From NCBI GenBank assembly GCA_010365215.1, contig JAAFGT010000034.1:1-40379 (forward strand): 40,379 bases of DNA, in the 5' to 3' direction. Below the pieces are notes generated by a model. It saw only the letters and a list, made by a program, of their open reading frames with translations, did no database searches and was not told the origin of the DNA. Position 1 is the first letter of the stretch. Every line of letters begins with the position of its first letter. Made by a program: the position numbers and the translations under genes. This DNA comes from Acidipila sp. (GTDB lineage Bacteria > Acidobacteriota > Terriglobia > Acidiferrales > UBA7541). Positions 24,547 through 32,428 of this stretch are shown here, piece by piece.

Positions 24547-25424
24547 GCGTCAATTTCGCCCTCGAACATGCGCACGGCGGTGCCGCTTACTCGCGGGGTG
24601 AATTTGCCGGCGGCGGCGGTGACCTCGACGCGGATCTGGCTGGGGCGGTTCATCTCCACGCCCTGGAGGATTTCCAGGCGCTCGCCGACGGAAAGTTTTC
24701 CATGCTGCACCAGGTAGGCGCCGAGCGAACCCGCCGCGGAGCCGGTGGCAGGATCTTCGTGCAGCTCCCAGGGGATCATGCCGCGCGAAAAAACTTCGCC
24801 GCGCTTTCCCAGCGCGAAACAGTAGGCCAAAGTGCCCTTGCCGGACATCAACTGCGCGAGCGCGTGGATGTCGAGGTGGATGCGCTTCAACACGGCGCGG
24901 CTGGCCAGCGGAACCATCAGATTGAAAATTCCCGTGGAGACGTATTCCAGCGGCAGCTTGGGGTGCAGGTCTTTGACGCGCAGGCCCAGCGCGCCCATCA
25001 GCGCCTTGGAGGGCAAGCGCGCGGGGAAAAAGCGCGCGGGCTTCTGCAGCATGGTTACGCGGCCGGGGCGTCCCTGGTGAAATTCGATCTCCACGGGCAG
25101 CACGCCGGCGCCGGTTTCCTGGAGCACCTGCACGCTGCCTTCGCTGGCGGGAACGACGCCGAGCGTAGCCAGCAGAAACCACGTGCCGATGACCGGATGA
25201 CCGGCCAGCGGGAGCTCCTGGGTGGTGGTGAAAATTCGCAGGCGCGCGAGGGCGCGATCGCCGGTGGGGCGCTGCACGAAAACCGTTTCGGAGAGATTCA
25301 TTTCGCGGGCGATGGATTGCATGCGCTCGGTGGCCAGGCCGTCACCGTCAGTGACCACGGCGAGCGGATTACCGGCGTAAGGCTTATTGGTGAAGACGTC
25401 GAGCGTGTAGAGTCGCCGTTTCAA
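24543..25424 (-). CDS. PhzF-family isomerase-like protein
   Basis: A member of the PhzF/diaminopimelate-epimerase-fold family, 293 residues. PhzF itself isomerises a phenazine precursor, but most homologues have unknown substrates. Motifs: KRRLYTLDVFTNKPYAGNPL, NLSETVFVQRP (catalytic Glu), LPLAGHPVIGT, and HEDPATGSAAGSLGAYL. The start is a TTG at 25424 with GGAGAA six bases upstream; an ATG at 25502 would add 26 residues not shared with the family, and the open frame even runs on into the upstream gene. No other phenazine gene is present. The stop overlaps the VanZ start. Confidence 0.88.
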   Translation of the reverse strand: MKRRLYTLDVFTNKPYAGNPLAVVTDGDGLATERMQSIAREMNLSETVFVQRPTGDRALARLRIFTTTQELPLAGHPVIGTWFLLATLGVVPASEGSVQVLQETGAGVLPVEIEFHQGRPGRVTMLQKPARFFPARLPSKALMGALGLRVKDLHPKLPLEYVSTGIFNLMVPLASRAVLKRIHLDIHALAQLMSGKGTLAYCFALGKRGEVFSRGMIPWELHEDPATGSAAGSLGAYLVQHGKLSVGERLEILQGVEMNRPSQIRVEVTAAAGKFTPRVSGTAVRMFEGEIDA

Positions 25425-25512
25425 GATGATTTCTCCGGTGAGCCGGCCCAGGGCGATGACGCCGGGGGGCGGATGATTAATTTTCAATGGCGAATGCGCC
25501 ATTTGGATTTTC

Positions 25513-26982
25513 TTACAGCCTGCGCACAAATATCGCAGTTTCATCGAGAATGCGCCGTGTAGTTTCGGGCGATGCGGTTTCGGAATACAGCCGCAGCATG
25601 GGCTCGGTGCCGGAGCCGCGAACCATGAGCCAGCCCGCGTTACTTTGATCGACACTAGCTTGGCCCATACTAGCCTCGCCCACATCGCTTTGGCGCACAC
25701 CAAGATACACTTTGTGGCCGTCGATGTCTTCACGGCGGAGGATGGGGAAGCCGGCAAAAGTGGCGAGCTTGGGGTTGGCGAAGTAGCCGAGGGCCTTTTC
25801 CTTCTGCCCGGGCTTCAGCTCCAGATCCACGCGGCCGTAGTGATACTCGCCAAACTCGGCGTGCAGCTCGCGCAGAATTTCTCCCAATGATTTGCGGTGC
25901 CAGGCCATCACCTCGGCCAGCAGGAGAGCACAGACCGTGGCGTCGCGCTCGGGCAGGTGGAGCTTGGTGCCGATGCCGCCGCTCTCTTCGCCGCCCAGCA
26001 GAATGTCGCGCTCGAGCATCAGTTCGCAGATGTATTTGAATCCTACCGGCACCTCGAAGAGTTGGCGGCCGAATTTTGCAGCGATCTTGTCGACCATCTT
26101 GGTGACGGAAAAAGTTTTGGCGACGTCGCCGGGGATTTGACGCGTGCCGGCGAGGTGCCACAACAGGATGGCAAAAATCTGGTGGGGGGTTACGAAGGTG
26201 CCGTCGCGATCCATGGCGGCGATGCGATCGGCGTCGCCGTCGGCGGCGAAGGCCGCGTCGAAGGCACCGGCGCGCAAGGCCTGGCGCATGGGCTCGAGAT
26301 TCTGCTCGATGGGCTCGGGATTGGCGCCGCCGAATAAAGGATCGCGCGTGCCGCGAATCTCTTCGCAGGCGATGCCGTGGCGCGTGAAGAGCTCGCGGAG
26401 CAGACCACGCCCCGAACCGTGCATGGGATCGATGAGGAATGAAAATTTTGCCGCGCGCAGTTTTTCCCAGTCGACCAGCTTGTCGAGCGTATCGAGATAA
26501 GGAGTGCGGACGTCGAGCGATTGAATCAGATCAGGGCGCGGCGGGAGGGCGGGCACGCCGCCGCTAAGCACTGCGGCCAGCTCCTTTTCAATCTGGGCGA
26601 CGATGGCGGGCAGCGCGGAGCTGCCGTAGCTGGCTTTGTACTTGACGCCATTCCAGCGTGCGGGATTGTGGCTGGCGGTGATCATGACGCCGCCGGCGGC
26701 GCCGCGCTGCCTGACCAGCAGCGAAATGGCGGGAGTGGGCGAAGCCTGCGCGGCCAGCCAAACGGGAATGCCGCAGGCGGAGAGCGTTTCAGCGGCGGCG
26801 CGGGCAAAAAATTCGGAGCGGAAACGATTGTCGTAACCCACCAGCACGCCGCGACGGGGATCTTCCGCGCGCACCACGTAGCGCGCGATGGCGTGCACGA
26901 CTTTGCGCACGTTTTCAAAGGTGAAGTCGTCGGCGATAATGCCGCGCCAGCCGTCGGTGCCGAATTTAATTTGCGTGTCCAT
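25513..26982 (-). CDS. manB: Phosphomannomutase / phosphoglucomutase
   Basis: Alpha-D-phosphohexomutase that moves phosphate between C6 and C1 of mannose (or glucose). From ATG 26982 (MDTQIKFGTDGWRGII) it has 489 residues with all four domains: GVMITASHNPARWNG (phosphoserine), FAADGDADRIAAMD (Mg loop), LLGGEESGGIG (sugar loop) and MVRGSGTEPMLRLY (phosphate binding). Between LGVRQ and GWLMV sits a 20-residue insert made of four degenerate 5-residue units. It follows manC by 10 bases and manA is in the same run, so mannose-6-phosphate is the likely substrate; glucose activity cannot be excluded. Confidence 0.9.
   Translation of the reverse strand: MDTQIKFGTDGWRGIIADDFTFENVRKVVHAIARYVVRAEDPRRGVLVGYDNRFRSEFFARAAAETLSACGIPVWLAAQASPTPAISLLVRQRGAAGGVMITASHNPARWNGVKYKASYGSSALPAIVAQIEKELAAVLSGGVPALPPRPDLIQSLDVRTPYLDTLDKLVDWEKLRAAKFSFLIDPMHGSGRGLLRELFTRHGIACEEIRGTRDPLFGGANPEPIEQNLEPMRQALRAGAFDAAFAADGDADRIAAMDRDGTFVTPHQIFAILLWHLAGTRQIPGDVAKTFSVTKMVDKIAAKFGRQLFEVPVGFKYICELMLERDILLGGEESGGIGTKLHLPERDATVCALLLAEVMAWHRKSLGEILRELHAEFGEYHYGRVDLELKPGQKEKALGYFANPKLATFAGFPILRREDIDGHKVYLGVRQSDVGEASMGQASVDQSNAGWLMVRGSGTEPMLRLYSETASPETTRRILDETAIFVRRL
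25639..25698. repeat. In-frame 15-nt minisatellite inside the phosphohexomutase
   Basis: Four degenerate 15-base units on the minus strand encode VRQSD, VGEAS, MGQAS and VDQSN. The two middle units match at 12 of 15 bases. The position is in the linker between domains 3 and 4. Confidence 0.55.
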
Positions 26983-26992
26983 TTTTAGAAGG

Positions 26993-28150
26993 TTAGAGCA
27001 GCTTGTGATGCTTTTTTTCTTCGAGCCATTTGGCGATTTTGCCGACGTCCTGCGCACGTTCGCGCGAACAGATCAGCAAGGCATCAGGCGTTTCCACGAC
27101 GACGAGATTATTCACGCCAATGGCGGCTACGAATTTTGTGGGGCTGAAGATGTAGTTGCCCGCGGCGTCGAGCGCGTGCAGCGGACCCACGGAAACGTTA
27201 GCGCCTTCGGTGACGGCGCCCAGCTCGTAGACCGCGGCCCAGGATCCTATGTCCGTCCAGCCTACGTCGGCGGGCAGGACGTAAACCTTGGCGGCCTCGG
27301 TGTCAGTGCGCGTGGCCTGTTCGAGGATGGCGTAGTCGACCGAGATGTTTTCGAGCTTGGAGTAGATCCGGCGGAGAGCGCCCGAGTAGCGCGGAGTGCC
27401 CATGGCGCGCGAAAGTTTTTCCAGCGCGGCGTAGGTGGCCGGCAGGAAGCGCTTCAGGCAGTCGAGATAGGTGGAGACGCGCCAGAAGAACATGCCGGCA
27501 TTCCACAAATAATTTCCTGAGATCAGGAATTGCTGTGCGGTGGGCTCGTCGGGCTTCTCGGTAAAACGCTTGACCGCGAAAGCAGGGTCGGCGGATTTTT
27601 CGCCGCCGGGCGGATGGGGAATGGGGCCGGCGCGCTCGATGTAGCCGTAACCGGTTTCGGGCCGCGTGGGCGGGATGCCTAGAGTCACCAGATTCGGCCC
27701 GCGCGCCGCGAGCGCAATGGCCGACTGAACGACGGTGCGGTATCGCGCGGCGTCGGCGATGAAATGATCCGCGGGAAGGACCGCCATAACGGCGTCGCCG
27801 TGGCGGCGGGCCAGATGGAATGCCGCCAGGCCGATTGCCGCCGCGGTGTTGCGGCCCAGAGGCTCGGCGAGAATGTGATCCGGTTTCAATCGCGGCGCAA
27901 TGCGGCGGACGCCGCGGGCCTGCTCAGCGTTGGTGACGACCCAAAGCCGAGAATACGGAAACACCGGGAGCAGGCGCGCGACGGTTTGCTGGAACATGGT
28001 TTCGCGGCCGACGATATTCAGCAACTGCTTAGGCGTGCGCAGCCGGCTACGCGGCCAGAAACGCGTGCCGCGGCCTCCGGCGAGGATGACGGCGTGGGCC
28101 TCGAGGGGCTGCTCTTTATTTTGCGCGATGGTGGATTTCTTCATCAACAT
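26993..28150 (-). CDS. manC: Mannose-1-phosphate guanylyltransferase
   Basis: Makes GDP-mannose from GTP and mannose-1-phosphate. The 385-residue product has the nucleotidyltransferase fold: HAVILAGGRGTRFWPRSR (GGxGTRxWP), TPKQLLNIVG, ILAEPLGRNTAAAI, MAVLPADHFI, FTEKPDEPTA and GNYLWNAGMFFW, VDYAILE, GWTDIGSW. It lacks the C-terminal isomerase domain of fused ManC-type proteins, consistent with a separate manA next door. ATG 28150 and ATG 28144 are both possible, neither with a clear Shine-Dalgarno. A 17-nt tandem repeat lies directly upstream. Confidence 0.93.
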   Translation of the reverse strand: MLMKKSTIAQNKEQPLEAHAVILAGGRGTRFWPRSRLRTPKQLLNIVGRETMFQQTVARLLPVFPYSRLWVVTNAEQARGVRRIAPRLKPDHILAEPLGRNTAAAIGLAAFHLARRHGDAVMAVLPADHFIADAARYRTVVQSAIALAARGPNLVTLGIPPTRPETGYGYIERAGPIPHPPGGEKSADPAFAVKRFTEKPDEPTAQQFLISGNYLWNAGMFFWRVSTYLDCLKRFLPATYAALEKLSRAMGTPRYSGALRRIYSKLENISVDYAILEQATRTDTEAAKVYVLPADVGWTDIGSWAAVYELGAVTEGANVSVGPLHALDAAGNYIFSPTKFVAAIGVNNLVVVETPDALLICSRERAQDVGKIAKWLEEKKHHKLL

Positions 28151-28164
28151 TTCACGAGAGAACG

Positions 28165-28237
28165 GAAAACTGATTCGTCGAAAATCCGGGTTCGTATGAA
28201 AACCAGATTCACGCGAAAACCTGGCTCACCGGAAAAC
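28165..28237. repeat. 17-nt tandem repeat between manA and manC
   Basis: GAAAA(C/T) recurs at 28165, 28180, 28198, 28215 and 28232, with spacings of 15, 18, 17 and 17 bases. On the transcribed strand the unit is roughly GTTTTCnnnTGAnnCnG. It fills the 75-base manA-manC gap and reaches the last codons and stop of manA. Confidence 0.7.
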
Positions 28238-29275
28238 TATATCCGACATTCGATCGGGCGAAACCTTCCGAGTGCTTAACCGTTCTACGAACGAGTGGAG
28301 ATCAGGAACGTAGGTTCGCAGCAACGCCGTGGGCTCGCGCGGCTCCAGTTGATATGGCCCCAGCGAAGCGGGCAGAAACCAGGCCTGCGCGCGAGCGTAG
28401 TCGACGGATTCGCCGTTGTATTCAATGGCGCCGGCGCCGGAAAGAAAAATCAGCAGCTCGAAACTTTCGCGCGAGGTGACGCCGCCAATGCGCCGGTCGA
28501 ATTCCCATTTCTCGGTGGCGAAATAGGGGCATGCGGCGAGATAGCTTTCGGTGAGATGCGGCGTAGCGATGCGAACCGGCGTGGTTTTACCTCCCACCTG
28601 TTGCTCAAAACGGATGACGGCGAGAGCTTTATCGACGTGCAGGGGGCGCGCCTTACCGTCGGGGCCAAGACGATTGAAATCGAAAACGCGATAGGTGATG
28701 TCCGACTGCTGCTGGATCTCACAGAGCACGGTGCCGGCGCCGATGGTGTGGACCGTGCCGGCGGGAACAAAAACGGTGTCGCCCGCGGCAACGGGAAGAG
28801 CGGCGACGTGGCTTTCTACCGTGCCTTGGGCGATGGCGCGGCGAAAGGATTCCGCGGTGACATCTTTATGCAAGCCGTATAACAGCTCCGCGCCCGGACG
28901 AGCGGCGACGAAATGCCACATTTCGGTTTTTCCGCGACCGCCTGCGGCCACTTCGTGTTTGCCGGCGTAGGCGTCGTCGGGATGGACTTGAATCGAGGGG
29001 CGGTCGCCCGGGAAAAGAAATTTTACCAGCAGGGGAATCTGTTTTTCATCGCGGCAGCGCGCGCCTTTCCACTCGGGGGGCATGGCCGCCCACGCCTCGC
29101 CAAGCTTGTGTCCGGTAAAAGGGCCGGTGGCGACGGGACATTGATCTCCGGTCAACCAGGCTTCGGCGATGGGAGAGGCTTCTTTGTGGAACTGGGGAAA
29201 GAGCGGAGAGAGATCGGACATTCCCCACAGGCGGCGGTCAAAAACCGGTTCGAGTCGCGAGGGAACTGGAATCAT
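28226..29275 (-). CDS. manA: Mannose-6-phosphate isomerase (type I)
   Basis: Interconverts fructose-6-phosphate and mannose-6-phosphate, the entry to GDP-mannose. The 349-residue product has the cupin zinc site: SIQVHPDDAYAG (Gln and His), KTEMWH (Glu), and VPAGTVHTIGAG (His). ATG 29275 overlaps the aminotransferase stop in ATGA. The last codons (SDIVFR) lie within the tandem repeat that continues into the manC leader, so the C-terminus may have been altered by repeat growth. Confidence 0.92.
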   Translation of the reverse strand: MIPVPSRLEPVFDRRLWGMSDLSPLFPQFHKEASPIAEAWLTGDQCPVATGPFTGHKLGEAWAAMPPEWKGARCRDEKQIPLLVKFLFPGDRPSIQVHPDDAYAGKHEVAAGGRGKTEMWHFVAARPGAELLYGLHKDVTAESFRRAIAQGTVESHVAALPVAAGDTVFVPAGTVHTIGAGTVLCEIQQQSDITYRVFDFNRLGPDGKARPLHVDKALAVIRFEQQVGGKTTPVRIATPHLTESYLAACPYFATEKWEFDRRIGGVTSRESFELLIFLSGAGAIEYNGESVDYARAQAWFLPASLGPYQLEPREPTALLRTYVPDLHSFVERLSTRKVSPDRMSDIVFR

Positions 29276-30498
29276 GCGGCGGCCGCAGCGGAAAAAAACT
29301 GCGCGAGGCGGCGAAGTCCTTCATCGATGCGATCCATAGAGGTGGCGTAGGAGATGCGCAGATGGCCGGGCGCGCCGAAGGCCTCGCCAGGGACCACGGC
29401 GACGTGGACGCGCTCGAGAAGATCTTGCGCCACACCACCTTTCGCCACACCGGCGGCATTTCCCTTTTCGTTTGCGGCCGCGGGGATTGCTCCGCCCTGG
29501 CGCGCGGCACCAGAAACATTGGGGAAGGCGTAGAACGCGCCGGCCGGCTCGCTGCAGACGACTCCGGGAATCGCGCGAAGGCCGGCCATTACGCGGGCGC
29601 GACGGCGCGCGTATTCAGCGAGCATTACGGCTACGGTATCCATGGATCCGCGCATGGCTTCGAGGCCGGCATATTGCGCGATGGAAGTGGGATTGGAGGT
29701 GGACTGGCTTTGCAGCTTGATCATGGCCTTGACCAGCAGCTCGGGAGCGAGCGCGTAGCCCAGGCGCCAGCCGGTCATGGCAAAAGTTTTCGAAAAAGAG
29801 CCGATGACGATGAGCTTGTCTTTATTTTCTACGGGCACGCTGCCAATGGAAAACGGACGCGCGCCATCATAGAGAAAGTGTGAATAGCACTCGTCGCTGA
29901 GCAGCCAAACGCCGCGGCGCTGGCAGACGTCGAGAATGCGCGCGAACTCTTCATCGGGAACCACCGCGCCAGTGGGATTGGACGGCGAATTCACGATGAC
30001 CATACGGGTGCGGGGAGTGATGGCGGCCTCGACGGCCGAAGCGCGCAGAGCGAAATTTTCGCTGGCCAAGGTTTGCAGGGCCACCGGCTTGCCGCCGGCA
30101 TATTTCACGATGTCGGGAAAGCTGACCCAACAGGGCGAGGGGATGAGCACCTCGTCGCCGGAATTCACCAGAACGCTGACGGCGTTGAAGATGGCGTGCT
30201 TGCCGCCCACGCTGACCACGCATTCCTTAGCCTCGTAGTTAGTGCCGAGCTGCGCGCGGTGCCAGTCGCAGATGGCCTGGCGCAGCGGCATGATGCCTCC
30301 CGCAGCGGTGTATTTCGTCAGATTCTGCTCGAGCGCGTGGATGGCGCCGCGCTTGATGTGCTCGGGCGTGGGGAAATCCGGTTCTCCCACGCTGAAGTCC
30401 ACGACGTCGACGCCGCGGGATTTGTAGCGCTCGGCCTCGGCGGCCATGGCCATGGTCGGGGATTCGGCGATGCGGTCGATGCGTTGCGCGAGTTCCAC
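29272..30498 (-). CDS. aspC: Aspartate aminotransferase (class I, PLP)
   Basis: Transfers the amino group of aspartate to 2-oxoglutarate, giving oxaloacetate and glutamate. The 408-residue product has fold-type I motifs: SVGEPDFPTPEHI, TKYTAAGGIMPLR, NSPSNPTGAV, SDECYSHFLYDG, the PLP lysine in SFSKTFAMTGWRLGY, and a C-terminal Arg in HLRISYATS. This is the Ib subgroup found in Bacillus and Thermus, where some members also use prephenate. Start is GTG 30498 with AAGGGAG nine bases upstream. Residues about 335-360 carry a Gly/Ala-rich insert (SGAARQGGAIPAAANEKG) in the small domain, longer than usual. Overlaps manA in ATGA. Confidence 0.92.
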   Translation of the reverse strand: MELAQRIDRIAESPTMAMAAEAERYKSRGVDVVDFSVGEPDFPTPEHIKRGAIHALEQNLTKYTAAGGIMPLRQAICDWHRAQLGTNYEAKECVVSVGGKHAIFNAVSVLVNSGDEVLIPSPCWVSFPDIVKYAGGKPVALQTLASENFALRASAVEAAITPRTRMVIVNSPSNPTGAVVPDEEFARILDVCQRRGVWLLSDECYSHFLYDGARPFSIGSVPVENKDKLIVIGSFSKTFAMTGWRLGYALAPELLVKAMIKLQSQSTSNPTSIAQYAGLEAMRGSMDTVAVMLAEYARRRARVMAGLRAIPGVVCSEPAGAFYAFPNVSGAARQGGAIPAAANEKGNAAGVAKGGVAQDLLERVHVAVVPGEAFGAPGHLRISYATSMDRIDEGLRRLAQFFSAAAAA

Positions 30499-30577
30499 TG
30501 GTGCGGTCTCCCTTTTGCTGATGGCGGTTAACGATTTTAGATGCCGGCCGGCGGCGCATTTCTAACGCCGCGCGATT

Positions 30578-31060
30578 TCACGGCACTTTTGCGCGCAGAC
30601 GTTCCTCGACGACCGGAGGCACAAGGCCCTCGATACGCCCGCCGAACTGCGCGATTTCGCGCACCAGGCGCGAGCTCAGGTAGCTGTAGCGCGCGTCGGG
30701 CATCATGAAAATTGTTTCCACCTGCGGCTCGAGGCGGCGATTCATCAGCGCCATCTGCAACTCGTATTCGTAGTCGGAGACCGCGCGGATGCCGCGCACG
30801 ATTACGCGGGCCTGGCGGCGGCGCACGTATTCGACCAGCAGGCCGTCGAACACGTCCACCTCCACGGTGGGCCATTGCCGAGTGACTTCGCGAAGCATCT
30901 CCACACGCTCGGCGGCGGAAAAGAGCGGGGCCTTTTCGCGATTCTGGAGCACACCCACGATGAGATGATCGAAGATTTTGGCGCCCCGAGCGATGAGATC
31001 GAGATGCCCGTTGGTGACGGGATCAAACGAGCCGGGATAGACGGCTACAATTTCTGACAT
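30578..31060 (-). CDS. coaD: Phosphopantetheine adenylyltransferase
   Basis: Fourth step of coenzyme A synthesis: 4'-phosphopantetheine plus ATP to dephospho-CoA. The 160-residue product is the full length of the bacterial hexameric enzyme, with VYPGSFDPVTNGHLDLI (nucleotidyltransferase TxGH motif), VRGIRAVSDYEYELQMALMNR and YSYLSSRLVREIAQFGG. It is the first gene of the minus-strand block, about 80 bases before the aminotransferase. Confidence 0.96.
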   Translation of the reverse strand: MSEIVAVYPGSFDPVTNGHLDLIARGAKIFDHLIVGVLQNREKAPLFSAAERVEMLREVTRQWPTVEVDVFDGLLVEYVRRRQARVIVRGIRAVSDYEYELQMALMNRRLEPQVETIFMMPDARYSYLSSRLVREIAQFGGRIEGLVPPVVEERLRAKVP

Positions 31061-31176
31061 TTTTTTGCGGGCCTACGAAGGGATATTCTACCCCGAGTGG
31101 CGGGAAATGTCAGTGGTTTGCGGCGCGGGGTAGGGTCCTAATTTGCCTGCTCATGACCTGGCCCGCACGGTGGACA

Positions 31177-31416
31177 TCACGCAAGACGTTGACGATGTTG
31201 AGCGAGGTAGGTTTGGCCGGCGGCTGTCACCGATACGAAGGAGCCAACGCCCACTCGATCCTCCCGGACAATGAACCCCCTGGCATTGGCATCTTCCCAG
31301 ACGGGAAGACGAGGACAAGAAGTGCGCCACGCGTCGATGACCTCAGAGTAGGGTCGCGGGCGTGGGCCGATCCATTCCAGCAGGTCAAGTATCAACGCAT
31401 CGACGGGATCAGACAT
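31177..31416 (-). CDS. Small winged-helix-like protein, unknown function
   Basis: A 79-residue product, MSDPVDALILDLLEWIGPRP and on. It contains YSEVIDAWRTSCPRLPVWEDANARG and a C-terminal VSVTAAGQTYL, the pattern of a small winged-helix domain that is common among unannotated bacterial ORFs. No Shine-Dalgarno is obvious. It does not overlap its neighbours and is separated from coaD by about 115 bases. DNA binding is possible but not shown. Confidence 0.65.
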   Translation of the reverse strand: MSDPVDALILDLLEWIGPRPRPYSEVIDAWRTSCPRLPVWEDANARGFIVREDRVGVGSFVSVTAAGQTYLAQHRQRLA

Positions 31417-31543
31417 AGCAGCCGGCGCAGTTGCTCACTAAACGATTTTATACATCTGAGGTGCAAGAGATTCAAGATCGAAACGCGCGTTTTAGGCAGG
31501 ATTTGCAGTGGCGTGGTCTGGCGTAAAATCGTAAGGTGACGTG

Positions 31544-32062
31544 GTGATAGCGATTCGACAATTGGATGCGGCGGAAGGGCGCCAATACCTGGGCGCGCTG
31601 GCGGATGTGCTGCTGGATTGCGTGGCGGGGGGCGCCTCGGTGAGCTTTATGGCATCGCTTTCGAAGGCTGAGGCTGAAACATTTTTTGCAGGCGTGCTGG
31701 AAGGAGTGCGAAAGGGCGAGCGTATATTGCTGGCCGCGTTTATAGAATCGAAATTACTGGGGACGGTGCAGGTTTTATTGGCGACGCCTCCGAACCAGGC
31801 TCACCGGGCGGATGTGGCGAAGTTGCTGGTGGCGAGGGAGGCGCGCGGGCAGGGCGTGGGAAGCCGGTTGATGGAGCGCGCCGAACAGGCAAGCCGGGAG
31901 GCCGGAAGAAGTCTGCTGGTGCTGGATACGGTGACGGGAGATCAGGCGGAGAAGTTGTACTTGCGAATGGGATGGAGCAAGACGGGAGTGATCCCAAAGT
32001 ATGCGGTGTATCCGGATGGAAGGTGGTGCGATACGTCGGTTATGTGGAAGTGGATCGAGTAG
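31544..32062 (+). CDS. GNAT-family N-acetyltransferase
   Basis: Acetyl-CoA-dependent acetyltransferase; acceptor unknown. The 172-residue product has the GNAT core: LLGTVQVLL, then VAKLLVAREARGQGVGSRLMERAEQ (the R/Q-x-x-G-x-G acetyl-CoA motif) and LLVLDTVTGDQAEKLYLRMGW. The C-terminal DTSVMWKWIE is also typical of this type. Two GTG codons (31541, 31544) are possible; AAGGTG at 31533-31538 fits the second better. Monocistronic; a REP-like palindrome and the isc control region follow. Confidence 0.88.
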   Translation: MIAIRQLDAAEGRQYLGALADVLLDCVAGGASVSFMASLSKAEAETFFAGVLEGVRKGERILLAAFIESKLLGTVQVLLATPPNQAHRADVAKLLVAREARGQGVGSRLMERAEQASREAGRSLLVLDTVTGDQAEKLYLRMGWSKTGVIPKYAVYPDGRWCDTSVMWKWIE

Positions 32063-32133
32063 GGAGTGGATTTGCAGCATTGCGCAATTGGGGCCTGGGC
32101 GCCGCGTCCTGCGCAGGGGCCCTTGCCTCTCGA

Positions 32134-32153
32134 GGGCGGGGCAAGCCCCGCCC
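32134..32153. repeat. REP-like palindrome downstream of the acetyltransferase
   Basis: GGGCGGGGC and GCCCCGCCC are a perfect 9-bp inverted repeat with only AA between; a 6-base loop would leave seven pairs. It is followed by CCTAC. There is no T-run. This GC-rich type recurs between genes in many high-GC genomes. Confidence 0.6.
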
Positions 32154-32269
32154 CTACAATTGGCACAAGGGAGCTCACCCCGCCAGCCAAAGAGCGATCT
32201 CCGTTCAGACCTGCTATGGAACCACTCGGCTGATTACGGTGACCGTTCACTGGAGGAGCTTTGACCAAA

Positions 32270-32290
32270 TGGCGACTAGAATGGTCGTAT
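32270..32290 (+). promoter_or_regulatory. Upstream, weaker copy of the IscR-type site
   Basis: GTCGTAT (32284-32290) is identical to the right half of the main operator. Seven bases to its left CGAC (32273-32276) gives the left half in part. Spacing is the same (N7). It is centred about 98 bp upstream of the main site. Confidence 0.4.
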
Positions 32291-32333
32291 TGTAAGGCAT
32301 AGCGAGCAAAGGTCTTTGGGTGATTTCGAGAGC

Positions 32334-32362
32334 TTGACAGAAGCAACTTCGAGAGGTAGTAT
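32334..32362 (+). promoter_or_regulatory. Promoter of the isc operon
   Basis: TTGACA (32334-32339), a 17-base spacer and TAGTAT (32357-32362). A start near 32369 would lie inside the operator that follows. Confidence 0.7.
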
Positions 32363-32365
32363 TCA

Positions 32366-32388
32366 TATACGACTGAAAAGGTCGTATA
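32366..32388 (+). promoter_or_regulatory. Probable IscR operator (perfect inverted repeat)
   Basis: TATACGAC (32366-32373), TGAAAAG and GTCGTATA (32381-32388) form an 8-bp perfect inverted repeat with a 7-base centre. It begins 4 bases after the -10 box and covers the expected transcription start, ideal for repression by the first gene product. Confidence 0.7.
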
Positions 32389-32428
32389 CCCTACGTTCTC
32401 ATTTATTAGAACGGGCTGATTAACTGGA

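Noticed and set aside
24543-25424. Phenazine biosynthesis gene cluster
   Set aside because: Only a PhzF-family homologue is present; none of phzA-E or G is nearby, and most PhzF-like proteins have no phenazine role.
28165-28237. CRISPR-like array
   Set aside because: Units are only about 17 nt, directly abutting with no unique spacers, and no cas gene is present; this is a minisatellite.
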